This document shows positions 35,649 through 45,296 of a stretch of 64,000 bases of DNA, piece after piece. Source of the DNA: Phycicoccus sp. Root101. Its GTDB lineage: Bacteria > Actinomycetota > Actinomycetes > Actinomycetales > Dermatophilaceae. The stretch covers positions 617,038 through 681,037 of the forward strand of contig NZ_LMCM01000006.1 in NCBI RefSeq assembly GCF_001426245.1, given 5' to 3'. Numbering within the stretch: the first letter of the stretch is position 1; every line of letters begins with the position of its first letter. The notes beneath the pieces were generated by a model. That model was not told the origin of the DNA, searched no databases, and saw nothing but the letters and a program-made list of their open reading frames with translations. Position numbers and translations under genes: made by a program.

Positions 35649-38477
35649 GTGCTGAAGGCATTGCAGCGAACCGCGGCCGTCGCGCTACTCGGTCGCGAGG
35701 CCGAAACCGCGCTGGTGGACCAGACGCTCACTGACCTTCCCGTCCGGGGAGGGTCCCTGTACCTGTGCGGTGAACATGGTCTTGGGCGCTCGGCGATGCT
35801 TGAGTACGCGTCATTGCGGGCCGAGGCGTTGGGTTTTGCCGTACTTCGCGCCACGGGAGCGTCGAGTGAGTCCGAGACGCCATACTCCGCCCTCAATCAG
35901 GCGCTTCAGCCGATCTACCCGTACGTCGCTCGACTGTCACCGCCAGTCAGGGACGCCCTCGTCGGGGTCGCGGACCCCTCGGGCGGTGCGTTTGTCTCTC
36001 GAGGTGAGATCTCCGCCTCGCTCGCTCGACTGGTCCGAGGGCTCAGCGCCCAGCGGGCCCTGGTCGTTCTGGTGGACGACGTGGAGCGGGTCGACTCGGC
36101 AAGCGTGGAGGTCTTGCTGAACGTGTTCGGGGGCCGGTGGCAATCTGGTGCCGCGATCATCGCTGCCGGGCAGGGACAAGGAGGTGCCGGCGAGTGGCAG
36201 GTCACGTCGAGACACCGCCTTCAGCCGCTGACTCCCGAGCTGGCCCGCGCAATGATCGCTCTGTCCTACCCGGAGCTGCCCGCGAGCTTGGTCAGTGCCG
36301 TGGTGTCGGCCTCGTCCGGATACCCCCTCGCACTGGATGCGCTGGCCTCGGAGGCGAGCGTAGACCAGCAAAGGTTCGGTCAAAACATTGCCGCGGACCG
36401 CCTGCCCCTGCCCGGACGTGTGAAGGAACGCGGCTTCGCAGACCTCATGAGGCTCTCTCCGCAAGGCCAACGAAGGCTGCTCATTGCTGCGCTGTCACCG
36501 CCAGGCACGGCTCGAGTGGTGTTGGCGGACTTCTCGCCGGCCGACCAGGGGGCGGTGCGTGATGCAAGCTTGGTGACTGTCGGCCGCGATGGCACGTTGG
36601 CTTTTCCTCACCAACTGGCCCGTCGCGTCGTCATCGAGCACTCAGACAGCGGGGAGCGGCGCGCGATCCACAAACTGCTGGCGCAGGATGCGGCCCTCGA
36701 CGAGCGTGCCCGCATATCACTCGCAGCCGATGCAACATTGGCCGCTGATGGAGCAGTCGCGCGATCCGTCATGGCGGCTGCCACCGAGACGCTCAGCGAA
36801 GGACATCCCGGTCGAGCAATCCTGGAATTTCTCCGGGCGGCAACGCTCGCTCCTTCCGCAGATCAGCAGGGAACGACACTTGCACGAGCCGCACACCTTC
36901 AGGCGGTGATCATGGGCCATCTCGACGGAGCCGACTCGCTACTGCGGGACGCCGAGGACCGCCTCGGGGGCCAGTCGGGACTGCGGGCCATCACCACCGA
37001 CGTCGTCTTGCGATTCTTCCGCGGCGGCGACATCGACACCTCCTACCGAATGCTCACCGACGCCCTGGAATACGCGGCCTCCTCTGACGTCGACACAGAC
37101 GCGGTGGTGGACACATTGGAGGCGCTGCTCGGCGTCTGTGCTTATTCCGGTCGTCATGACTACTGCGAACGCCACCTCGGCCTTGTCCGCCGACTCGGGA
37201 TCACTGACGCTGGCGTCATCTTCAAAGCCATGCTGTACGCCGACCCGCTCAATAATGCCAAGGCAGCTGGCCCGGAACTGCAAGAAAGGCTGACCGCACT
37301 TCCGTTCGTTCAAGACCCGCTACGGGCGGCCCACCTAGCAGCTCTCGGCGTGATAATCCCGCTGTCTGCGCAGATGCGGCCAGCCCTCCTTCGGCTCGCC
37401 CTCGACGCTCGCGAAGGCGGACCTGTAGTGCTGGGCGCGGTCGCGATGCGGACGCTGTCCGTACACGCGTTCCTCAACGGCGAGTGGGACCAAGCCACAC
37501 GCCTGGCAGACGAGGCTGTCGACATAAGTAAGGCGAACGACCTCCTCATTTACGCCACCGTGTCCCGACTCACGACGGCACTAGTTGCCGCCGGCCGAGG
37601 GGACATGGCCACCTGCAACGCCATCTGTGCAGCGATGGTCAGCTGGGCAAGACCGCGCGGCGTGGGCATCGTGCAAAGGTCCGTTGCCCATGTGCGAACC
37701 CTGGCCGCACTCGCCCACTGCGACTACCGAGCCGCTCGGCAACACGCCGCACCGTTCTTCGAGGCGGACTTCGCGCCCGTGGACCTCCTCCACCTGATGG
37801 ATCCGGTCGAGGTGGCCGTGCTGAACGATGATTACGACCTCGCTCAAGCGGTTGCAGCAACGTATCAACGAAGCGACGTGGAGGTTGCATCTCCACACGC
37901 CCAGCTGCTGGTCGCGGGCGCGCGTGCCTTCTGCGCTGACCCGCTCGACACAGGACTGTATGAAGAAGCGCTGGCGCTTCCGGCGGCTTCTGAGTTCTGG
38001 TTCGACAGGGCCCGGATCGAGCTGCGCTACGGACAGCGACTGCGGCGAAACCGCCAACCTGTCGGGGCGCGTCGTCATTTGGAGGTGGCACTCGACCTCT
38101 TCGAAAGCATGGGGGCCGACCCGTGGGCCGATCAGGCACGTGCGGAGCTGCGGGCCACTAACCCCACGAAGTTCATGCCTGCCGACGCTGCTCAAGCACT
38201 ACTCACCGCGCAGGAGGGTAGGGTCGCCGAGCTGGCCGCCAAGGGACTTTCCAACGCAGAGATCGGTGAACGTCTTCAAATCTCGACCCGAACAGTGGGA
38301 GCACATCTACACCACGTTTTCGGGAAGACGGGGCTGAAGAACCGCGCGATGCTGGCAGCCGCCCTGAGCCGCCGCGATACATCGATCGTCGCGCTAGCGC
38401 CACTGGAAATCGGCAGGGAGGTCGGCCTAGGGATCGAAGCCGCGCAAAGGCCGGCACGGAGTGTCCGGCATGAGTGA
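35649..38477 (+). CDS. Large LuxR-family ATPase regulator with degenerate P-loop
   Basis: The 942-residue protein has an AAA/STAND ATPase at about residues 15-250. The P-loop is GEHGLGRSAM, with Arg in place of the Walker A Lys; Walker B is LVVLVDDVERVD. A long helical sensor region follows (about 260-850), and a LuxR helix-turn-helix ends it (ELAAKGLSNAEIGERLQIS, about 860-880). GTG 35649 is chosen: AGGAGG lies five bases upstream, whereas GTG 35643 overlaps it. Its stop overlaps the next start by eight bases. It may bind nucleotide weakly or act with the intact second protein (inference). Confidence 0.85.
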   Translation: MLKALQRTAAVALLGREAETALVDQTLTDLPVRGGSLYLCGEHGLGRSAMLEYASLRAEALGFAVLRATGASSESETPYSALNQALQPIYPYVARLSPPVRDALVGVADPSGGAFVSRGEISASLARLVRGLSAQRALVVLVDDVERVDSASVEVLLNVFGGRWQSGAAIIAAGQGQGGAGEWQVTSRHRLQPLTPELARAMIALSYPELPASLVSAVVSASSGYPLALDALASEASVDQQRFGQNIAADRLPLPGRVKERGFADLMRLSPQGQRRLLIAALSPPGTARVVLADFSPADQGAVRDASLVTVGRDGTLAFPHQLARRVVIEHSDSGERRAIHKLLAQDAALDERARISLAADATLAADGAVARSVMAAATETLSEGHPGRAILEFLRAATLAPSADQQGTTLARAAHLQAVIMGHLDGADSLLRDAEDRLGGQSGLRAITTDVVLRFFRGGDIDTSYRMLTDALEYAASSDVDTDAVVDTLEALLGVCAYSGRHDYCERHLGLVRRLGITDAGVIFKAMLYADPLNNAKAAGPELQERLTALPFVQDPLRAAHLAALGVIIPLSAQMRPALLRLALDAREGGPVVLGAVAMRTLSVHAFLNGEWDQATRLADEAVDISKANDLLIYATVSRLTTALVAAGRGDMATCNAICAAMVSWARPRGVGIVQRSVAHVRTLAALAHCDYRAARQHAAPFFEADFAPVDLLHLMDPVEVAVLNDDYDLAQAVAATYQRSDVEVASPHAQLLVAGARAFCADPLDTGLYEEALALPAASEFWFDRARIELRYGQRLRRNRQPVGARRHLEVALDLFESMGADPWADQARAELRATNPTKFMPADAAQALLTAQEGRVAELAAKGLSNAEIGERLQISTRTVGAHLHHVFGKTGLKNRAMLAAALSRRDTSIVALAPLEIGREVGLGIEAAQRPARSVRHE

Positions 38478-41313
38478 CGTTATCCGAGGCAGGGTCCACC
38501 GGACCGGAGAAGGGGCGCTGGTCGGGCGAACGCTAGAGGAAGCGCGACTGAAATCGTTCGTCACTTCAGTCGGCACTCTCGGCAGCTGTCTCATCATGGT
38601 CGGCCATGCGGGGGTGGGGAAGTCCGCTCTCCTGGCGGAAGCGGGGCGGCTCGCGGAAGAGACCGGATTGGCGGTGGTCCGCACGACCGGTGTCGAGTTC
38701 GCTACCGCGGATCGGTTCGCCAGCCTCGGGCGGCTCCTGCGCCCCTTCCTCGTCGACCGAGCCCTGTTGGAACCCCCGGCTCGCAGAGCCATTGAGGTGG
38801 CCCTCGGCCTGCGTTCTGGGCCCGCCGTACAGCGAGAGCAACTCCATGCCGCGGTCCTGGACCTGCTTCGAATCGCGGCATCTCGCCGGCCACTGCTGGT
38901 CACCGTGGACGATGTTCACTGGCTCGACACCGGAAGTGCTGACGCTCTTGCACACGTCGCCCGTCGGGCTGCCGGTAACCGGATCGGTGTTCTCGCTACC
39001 CGGCGGATCGACTACGGGGGTCCGTTTACTTATGCCGCGTTGCCTGAGCATGAGGTGCGCCCGTTGCGCCACACCGAAGCCAACCAGCTCCTCGCGACCC
39101 GCTATCCGCAAATGCCGGCCGAGGTCCGTGACAGGGTGCTGCGCGAAGCCGACGGGCTGCCCCTGGCGCTAGTGGAACTGCCGCTGGCGCTGAGCAGCGG
39201 CCAGCGCGGTGGGCAGTCTCCCCTGCCCGCAGTCATGCCGGTCGGGCGGCGCCTGATGAACCTGTTCGCTGACCGGGTCGCAGCGCTGTCGGCTCCCGCC
39301 CGCCGTGAGTTGTTGGTGGCCGCGCTGCAAGGGTCGGGTGGAGACCTGCGGCGTCTTCATCTCGCCTGCTCCCAAGACGACCCGGAACTGCAAGGGCTAA
39401 GTGAGGCCGAGCGGGCGGGTTTGGTACGGGTTGATGAGAGATCGAATGCAGTCGCGTTCACTCATCCGCTGATGCGAGCCACAGTGGTCCAGTTGGCCAG
39501 CGACAACGAACGACGCGCAGCTCACCGCTCGTTGGCCGCTGCATCCACGGACGATCACAGCGCAGCGATGTGGCATCGAGTTCAGGCGGCGGCGGTGCCG
39601 GATGAGCCGCTAGCGCAAGCCTTAGAGCAATACGCCATTACCACGCTCACCATGGGCGACGCTGCGGGAGCGATGGAGGCTTTGCAGAGAGCTGCGGATG
39701 TCACCCCTGGCCGGGAGGCGAGGGCACGGCGGCAGGTGCAGGCAGCATTCATCGGTGCCGATGTCAGCGGCGACCTAGAGCGGGCGATCGAATTGCTCCA
39801 AGACGCCGACAGGCTTCAACCGGAGGTCACCTCGTCGCTGCCGGCCGCGGTCGCCGCTTCCTACATCTTGCTCAACGGCGAGTGTGAGGTCGACACAGCG
39901 CACGGGCTGCTAGCCGAGGCAATAGGAAGAGTCCACGCTGCCCAAGGGCCACAGGACAGTCGCGTACTCACCGATGCGATGCACAGTCTGCTGATGATGA
40001 GCTGGTTCGGGGGCCGTCGCGAGCTGTGGACGCCGTTCCTCGAGGGCATGGACCGGTTTGGGACCTCCGTTTCTCAGGAGGTCGATGTGGTTCACCGCAT
40101 GTTTGGTGACCCGGTCCATCAGGCCCTGGACACCCTGCCACGGCTAGAGCGGATGTTGGAGAGCGTTCCTGATGAGCGCGACCCAGTCGCCATCACTCGA
40201 GTGGCGCTCGCCGGGGTCTACACCGACCGACTCGGGGTTTGCCGCGAGCCGCTGTGGCGAGTCATCCGCGATGGCCGGCAAGGCGGGGCGGTCGCCCTTG
40301 CGATCAACGCTTTGGTCTCTAGCTGTGTCGACGACTGGCTGACCGGGCAGTGGGACGAGGCGTTGGAGCTTGCGGATGAGGGTCTTCGCTTGTGCGACGA
40401 CTATGGCTATCGCCGGTATTCAGTCATCCTGGGCGGCTACATCCGGGAACTGATTCGCGTCTGCCGCGGCGAAGGTGAGGACGGCGCCGACGTCGCGGCG
40501 GAGATGTCAGCGTGGGCTGCGAGTCGCGGCGCCGGCATGGCCATGACGTTCTCCCACCATTTGGAGACGCTGCGGGCGATATCGCGTCAGGACTACGCGG
40601 CCGCCTACCGGCATGCCTGTGACATCAGCACACCAGGGTCGCTGGACGGCTACTCACCTCACGTGTTGTGGGTGCTGTACGACACAGTAGAGGCCTGCCT
40701 ACGCACGGGACGGGCTGAGGAGGGGCGGCGCCACGTCGAGGCGATGGCGGCTGCGCGCGTGGAGCGGATCTCGCCCCGGCTGGCCATGGTCAGCGCCGGC
40801 TGTGCCGCGTTGGTCAGCGGGAACGACCATGCAGCCGCCTCTTACGAGGCGGCCCTCATGGTGCCAGACGGGGCGCGTTGGCCATTCGATCGGGCACGCA
40901 TACAGCTCAGTTTCGGGGAGTGGCTGCATCGACACCATGACCACGACTTGGCTGGTGCCCACATAAGTGAAGCGCTTGCAGTGTTCGAGTCCCTGTCAGC
41001 GCGGCCTTGGATACGCCAAGCCAGACACCAGTTGAGGGCCACGGGCGGGCGGGTCGACGAGGCAGCACCTCGCGGGAATGATGACGACCTGACCGAACAG
41101 GAACTGCAGGTGGCCAGAATGGCGGCGGCGGGCCTGACGAACCGCGAGATCGGCGGTCGACTTTTTCTGTCCCACCGGACGATTGGCTCGATTCTCTACC
41201 GCGTCTTCCCGAAGCTCGGCGTCACCTCACGCGCGCAGCTCAGTGAAGCCCTAGAGCGCCTCCCCCGGGCTGCCGAACCGTCGTCGGGCAGGAAGGCGAA
41301 CCGGTTCACGTAA
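38470..41313 (+). CDS. Large LuxR-family ATPase regulator with intact P-loop
   Basis: The 947-residue protein has a complete Walker A (GHAGVGKSALL, about residue 45) and Walker B (LLVTVDDVHWLD, about 150), then a long helical sensor region and a C-terminal LuxR helix-turn-helix (AAAGLTNREIGGRLFLSHRTIG, about 885-905). The start overlaps the end of the preceding LuxR gene by eight bases, so the two are translated together. Members switch with ATP and an inducer and activate transcription from nearby promoters. The neighbours suggest control of the hydrolase/esterase genes (inference). Confidence 0.88.
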   Translation: MSDVIRGRVHRTGEGALVGRTLEEARLKSFVTSVGTLGSCLIMVGHAGVGKSALLAEAGRLAEETGLAVVRTTGVEFATADRFASLGRLLRPFLVDRALLEPPARRAIEVALGLRSGPAVQREQLHAAVLDLLRIAASRRPLLVTVDDVHWLDTGSADALAHVARRAAGNRIGVLATRRIDYGGPFTYAALPEHEVRPLRHTEANQLLATRYPQMPAEVRDRVLREADGLPLALVELPLALSSGQRGGQSPLPAVMPVGRRLMNLFADRVAALSAPARRELLVAALQGSGGDLRRLHLACSQDDPELQGLSEAERAGLVRVDERSNAVAFTHPLMRATVVQLASDNERRAAHRSLAAASTDDHSAAMWHRVQAAAVPDEPLAQALEQYAITTLTMGDAAGAMEALQRAADVTPGREARARRQVQAAFIGADVSGDLERAIELLQDADRLQPEVTSSLPAAVAASYILLNGECEVDTAHGLLAEAIGRVHAAQGPQDSRVLTDAMHSLLMMSWFGGRRELWTPFLEGMDRFGTSVSQEVDVVHRMFGDPVHQALDTLPRLERMLESVPDERDPVAITRVALAGVYTDRLGVCREPLWRVIRDGRQGGAVALAINALVSSCVDDWLTGQWDEALELADEGLRLCDDYGYRRYSVILGGYIRELIRVCRGEGEDGADVAAEMSAWAASRGAGMAMTFSHHLETLRAISRQDYAAAYRHACDISTPGSLDGYSPHVLWVLYDTVEACLRTGRAEEGRRHVEAMAAARVERISPRLAMVSAGCAALVSGNDHAAASYEAALMVPDGARWPFDRARIQLSFGEWLHRHHDHDLAGAHISEALAVFESLSARPWIRQARHQLRATGGRVDEAAPRGNDDDLTEQELQVARMAAAGLTNREIGGRLFLSHRTIGSILYRVFPKLGVTSRAQLSEALERLPRAAEPSSGRKANRFT

Positions 41314-41823
41314 GCAACGGCTGTGGTTCGACGGATGCCGGGGCGTCGTTACTGCTGCAGCGTCTGTGATGAGGTTTCACTGTGCGTGTTGGCGACCAGG
41401 GACTCAGCACCAAGCCGCAGGTCAGCCGCTTGCTCGCGGACTGTGACTCTGAACGAGAGAGGCCACCGGCCGCGACACCTCGCTTGCGCACTGAATTCAC
41501 CTGCAGTCGCCGCAGCCGACGGGTGAAGTTGGCACAGCGAGCGGGGAGTGACTATCCGAGGCAGTCACTTCGGCAGCCCAATCAACACTGTCACCGACAG
41601 GAACGCCAAGCTCTTAACCGTGTCCAGCGGACTGCCATAAAGCCGTAGTCGACGTCGGCGCGTCCGTCCATTAGCTCTCCTCTGAGCGCCCCTGGCAAAA
41701 ACAACTGCGCCCGGAGGTGCAGTCACCTGACCGATTCCTCGCCGCGACCGGCCTAGGCACTCTGCGCAGTGTGCGGCCCGGTCGCGACCCGCGACAGTGG
41801 CAGGCGAGCGAAGAAGGGTTGAG
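41314..41823. other. Intergenic region upstream of the redox two-component pair, no gene recognised
   Basis: About 510 bp. Short frames only, without motifs. It should carry the promoter for the response regulator-reductase fusion. Confidence 0.45.
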
Positions 41824-43497
41824 GTGGACACGGACGGTTCCAGGCGGCCGGTCATCATGGCTGTCGACGATGACCCGCAGGTGTCGCGGGCCGTAGCTCG
41901 TGACCTTCGACGGCGCTACGCCCAGCAGTACCGGGTGATACGAGCGGAGTCGGGCGATGAAGCCATCATGGCCCTGCGCGAGTTGGCGATGCGCGGCGAT
42001 TCGGTCGCCTTGCTGATGGCGGACTACCGGATGCCGGTGATGTCGGGAATCGCGTTCTTGGAGCAGGCCCTGACGCTGTACCCGACCGCGCGCCGCGTGC
42101 TGCTGACCGCGTACGCCGACACCGAGGCAGCGATTGACGCGATAAACGTCGTCGACTTGGATCACTATCTCCTCAAGCCCTGGAGCCCGCCCGAGGAACT
42201 CCTCTACCCGGTTCTGGACGATCTGCTTGACGAGTGGGAGGGCGCCGGCCCGGCCCAGCTGGTCGAGCTCCGAGTGGTCGGGCACCGATGGTCGGCGGCG
42301 ACAGCGGCCGTCCGCAACTTCCTCGTCCGCGCCCAAGCCGCCTACGCCTGGTTCCCGATCGACGAACCCGCCGGCGAGCAGCTCGCAGCGGCCGTAGGCC
42401 TTGACCCCGCCAAGTTGCCGGCTGTGATAACAGCAGCGGGAGAAGTGCTCGTCGAACCCACCGAGGCTGACCTTGCCCGCTGTCTGGGCCTGGCAACGGT
42501 GCCCGTGCGTACGGTCTACGACCTGGTCGTTGCTGGCGCCGGACCAGCTGGCCTGGCTGCGGCCGTCTACGGCGCCTCCGAGGGGTTAAAGACGTTGCTG
42601 GTCGAGCGATCGACGGCAGGCGGCCAGGCCGGACAAAGCTCACGCATCGAGAACTATTTAGGCTTTCCGGACGGCGTGACCGGCGCGCAGCTCACCGAGC
42701 GTGCCCGACGGCAGGCGGCGAAGTTCGGCGCTGAGATGGTGACCACACGAACGGTCACTGGCCTGGAAAGGAACGGCGCCGCTCACACCGTCTCCTTTGC
42801 TGACGGCAGCTCCGTGGCCGCCCATGCCGTCTTGCTCGCCACCGGTGTCTCGTACACAACCCTAGACATCCCCGGAGTGGAGGAGCTGACGGGTTTCGGC
42901 GTCTATTACGGAGCAAGCCCGCACCAGGCTGTGGAGTGCGGCGGAAACGACGTCTTCATCGTCGGAGGCGCGAACTCAGCTGGCCAGGCTGCGATCCACT
43001 TCGCCCACCGGGCTCGCTTGGTCACCATGCTGGTGCGCGGGCCCAACTTGGCCGCGTCCATGTCGCAGTACTTGGCCGACCGGATCGCCGCGACGGCCAA
43101 TATCAGGGTGAAAACCCGCACCGAAGTCATCGGAGCGTCGGGGACGACACACTTAGAGCAACTCACCCTCGCCGACCATGGCACAGGGGTCGCCGAGACG
43201 GTGCCGGCGCAGTGGCTCTTTCTGTTCATCGGCGCCCAGCCACGCACCGACTGGCTCGGCCCCGATGTCTGCCGCGACAGACACGGATTCATCGTCACCG
43301 GACCCGACCTCATCGATCACCCGGACTTCAGGCGAAGCTGGCCGCTGCCTCGATCGCCGTACCACCTGGAGTCGAGCGCCCCTGGGGTCTTTGTCGCCGG
43401 TGACTCACGCGCGAACTCCGGCAAGCGCGTCGCGTCCGCCGTGGGCGAAGGCGCCATGGCGGTCATGCTCATCAACCGCTACTTGGCGCAGTCATGA
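41824..43497 (+). CDS. Response regulator receiver fused to a thioredoxin-reductase-like flavoprotein
   Basis: The 557-residue protein has a receiver domain at about residues 8-130: acidic VDDDP, phospho-acceptor Asp in LLMADYRMPVMSG, and the Lys of LLKPWSPP. A TrxR-like oxidoreductase follows at about 235-555: FAD motif GAGPAGLAAAVYG, NAD(P)H motif VGGANSAGQAAIHFA, and the C-terminal FAD motif VFVAGDSRANSGKRVAS. The CxxC of thioredoxin reductases (CATC-type) is replaced by ASPHQAVEC, so it cannot reduce thioredoxin in the usual way. GTG 41824 has AAGGG five bases upstream. Its stop overlaps the kinase start (ATGA), so kinase and fusion are a pair. The output may be redox-controlled catalysis, not DNA binding. 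Confidence 0.88.
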   Translation: MDTDGSRRPVIMAVDDDPQVSRAVARDLRRRYAQQYRVIRAESGDEAIMALRELAMRGDSVALLMADYRMPVMSGIAFLEQALTLYPTARRVLLTAYADTEAAIDAINVVDLDHYLLKPWSPPEELLYPVLDDLLDEWEGAGPAQLVELRVVGHRWSAATAAVRNFLVRAQAAYAWFPIDEPAGEQLAAAVGLDPAKLPAVITAAGEVLVEPTEADLARCLGLATVPVRTVYDLVVAGAGPAGLAAAVYGASEGLKTLLVERSTAGGQAGQSSRIENYLGFPDGVTGAQLTERARRQAAKFGAEMVTTRTVTGLERNGAAHTVSFADGSSVAAHAVLLATGVSYTTLDIPGVEELTGFGVYYGASPHQAVECGGNDVFIVGGANSAGQAAIHFAHRARLVTMLVRGPNLAASMSQYLADRIAATANIRVKTRTEVIGASGTTHLEQLTLADHGTGVAETVPAQWLFLFIGAQPRTDWLGPDVCRDRHGFIVTGPDLIDHPDFRRSWPLPRSPYHLESSAPGVFVAGDSRANSGKRVASAVGEGAMAVMLINRYLAQS

Positions 43498-44930
43498 CCG
43501 CCGAACGATGCCGTGCTGATGAGCTCGCCGGCATGTTCCTATTCGACCGGCTCACTCGAGAGCAACTCGACTGGCTAGCCGCCGAGGGCACTTGCCGCAA
43601 CATTGAACCTGGCCGGCTGTGCGAGCAGGGCCAGCCGGCGGAGTGGCTCTACGTGCTGCTCACCGGCGAGGTGGCCATCACTACGGGATCCGGGCCAACG
43701 GAAGTCGAGACCGGACGAACCGACCGCCCCGGAAGTTACGGTGGAGCGATTCAAGCCTACCTAGACGACAGGCGTGGGCACGTGTACCCACACTCATTGC
43801 ATGTGGTCTGCCGCTCACGGTTCTTCTGTCTTCCTGCTGAGTCATTCGCGACCTTCATGCGCCGCTGGTTCCCGATAGCCGTGCACCTGCTGGACGGGCT
43901 CAGCACGGGAACAGAGTTGCGGCACGAGGTCGCCGCACACCGGGAGTACCTGCTGGCCCTTGGCTCGCTCGCCGCCGGCCTCACCCACGAGCTGAACAAC
44001 CCCGCCGCTGCCGCATCTAGGTCCGTCGCGGCCTTGCGCAACCGAGTGTGGCGCACGCGCGAGAAGCTCGCAGCGCTCGCCGGCGGTCGATACTCCGGTG
44101 ACGACCTGCAGACACTCGTGCAACTCGAGAAGGTGGCGATTGCCAGCGTCGCGAGCGCACCGAACCTCGGTTCCCTGGAGTCCGCGGACGCCCAGGAGGA
44201 GCTCGTGCAGTGGCTGGAGGCCTATGAGATCAGCGGTGGCTGGGACCTCGCACCCACCTTTGTCCAGGCGGGCTTGGGGTTGAACTTCTTGAACCGAGTT
44301 GCGCACGGCATCGATACCCGACTTCTCGAAGACGCCATCCAGTGGCTGAACTACACGGTCGAGACCGACCTGTTGATGCGGGAGATCGAGGACTCCACAG
44401 CACGGATTTCCGCACTGGTCGCCGACGCCCGGCAGTACAGCCAGCTGGACCGCGGACCTGCCGAGTCGGTGAACGTGCATCAGCTGCTTGACTCGACGCT
44501 AGTGATGTTCGCCGACCGCCTCGCCGACATCTCCGTCGTCAAGCTGTACGACGCGGCGCTGCCTCCCGTTGTGGGCTTCGCGCACGAGTTGAACCAGGTA
44601 TGGACGAACCTCATTGACAACGCGATCTTCGCGATGGCGGGCCACGGTGTCCTGACCGTAACAACGGTCGCCACGGAGGACCACGTTGTCGTCACCATCC
44701 AAGACTCCGGCGTTGGGATCCCTGAGGATCTTCATAAGCGGATCTTTGACCCGTTCTTCACTACCAAGCCGTTCGGGCAGGGCACTGGGCTCGGGCTCGA
44801 CGTGGCCCGACGGATCGTTGCGCAGCGCCATCACGGTGACCTTTGGGTGGCGTCTCGTCCCGGGGAAACTGCCTTCAGCGTCCGTCTGCCGTATGGGCAG
44901 CAGCCTGCGGCTGTTGCCGAACGGGGCTGA
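43494..44930 (+). CDS. Histidine kinase with N-terminal cyclic-nucleotide-binding-like domain
   Basis: The 478-residue protein starts with a cNMP-binding-fold domain (about 10-135; RLCEQGQPAEWLYVLLTGEV). A dimerisation/phospho-acceptor helix follows with His in LTHELNNPAAAA (about 163), then an insertion of about 120 residues, and a HATPase_c domain at about 350-465 (N-box NLIDNAIFAM, G1 DSGVGIPE, G2 GTGLGLDVA). No transmembrane helix is visible, so the kinase is cytosolic. It overlaps its receiver partner by four bases. It probably phosphorylates the fusion protein in response to cNMP, heme or redox state. Confidence 0.88.
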   Translation: MTAERCRADELAGMFLFDRLTREQLDWLAAEGTCRNIEPGRLCEQGQPAEWLYVLLTGEVAITTGSGPTEVETGRTDRPGSYGGAIQAYLDDRRGHVYPHSLHVVCRSRFFCLPAESFATFMRRWFPIAVHLLDGLSTGTELRHEVAAHREYLLALGSLAAGLTHELNNPAAAASRSVAALRNRVWRTREKLAALAGGRYSGDDLQTLVQLEKVAIASVASAPNLGSLESADAQEELVQWLEAYEISGGWDLAPTFVQAGLGLNFLNRVAHGIDTRLLEDAIQWLNYTVETDLLMREIEDSTARISALVADARQYSQLDRGPAESVNVHQLLDSTLVMFADRLADISVVKLYDAALPPVVGFAHELNQVWTNLIDNAIFAMAGHGVLTVTTVATEDHVVVTIQDSGVGIPEDLHKRIFDPFFTTKPFGQGTGLGLDVARRIVAQRHHGDLWVASRPGETAFSVRLPYGQQPAAVAERG

Positions 44931-45296
44931 GGGCGAGGCTACGCGTAGGCAGAGCGGCGTCGCCGCTGTTCGGCGTGAGCGCCGCAGCACCGCTAGCTGC
45001 AGCGTTGACACGAGGCGAGGACCGCCTAGATACCTGCCGACTCCTCTTCGCCATCGACCGACCGTTTCCCTAGGGCTCGGAAGCGAAGCATGCGGAAGGA
45101 GCACGTGGAGTTTCTGGCCGATACTTGCGGCATCTTCGCTGTGACGCGGTAGGTCCGGCCGTGGCCAAGGTTGATGTTCGTCGCCGCCAGCCGCGCCCTC
45201 CGCCTCGACGGGTATCCCGGTTCGGCATCCACAACGTGCCCCACAGTATTGGAGGTGAAGCTCGGTTCGATGACCCTGTCGTCTACGAAAGGAACT
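44931..45296. other. Intergenic region between converging genes, nothing recognised
   Basis: About 366 bp. No open frame has a supported start. A terminator is expected for the kinase and the PNPOx gene but none is clear. Confidence 0.4.

Noticed and set aside
42173-42643. 156-residue minus-strand ORF in the receiver-reductase gene
   Set aside because: Arg/Pro-rich shadow of a gene with clear domains.
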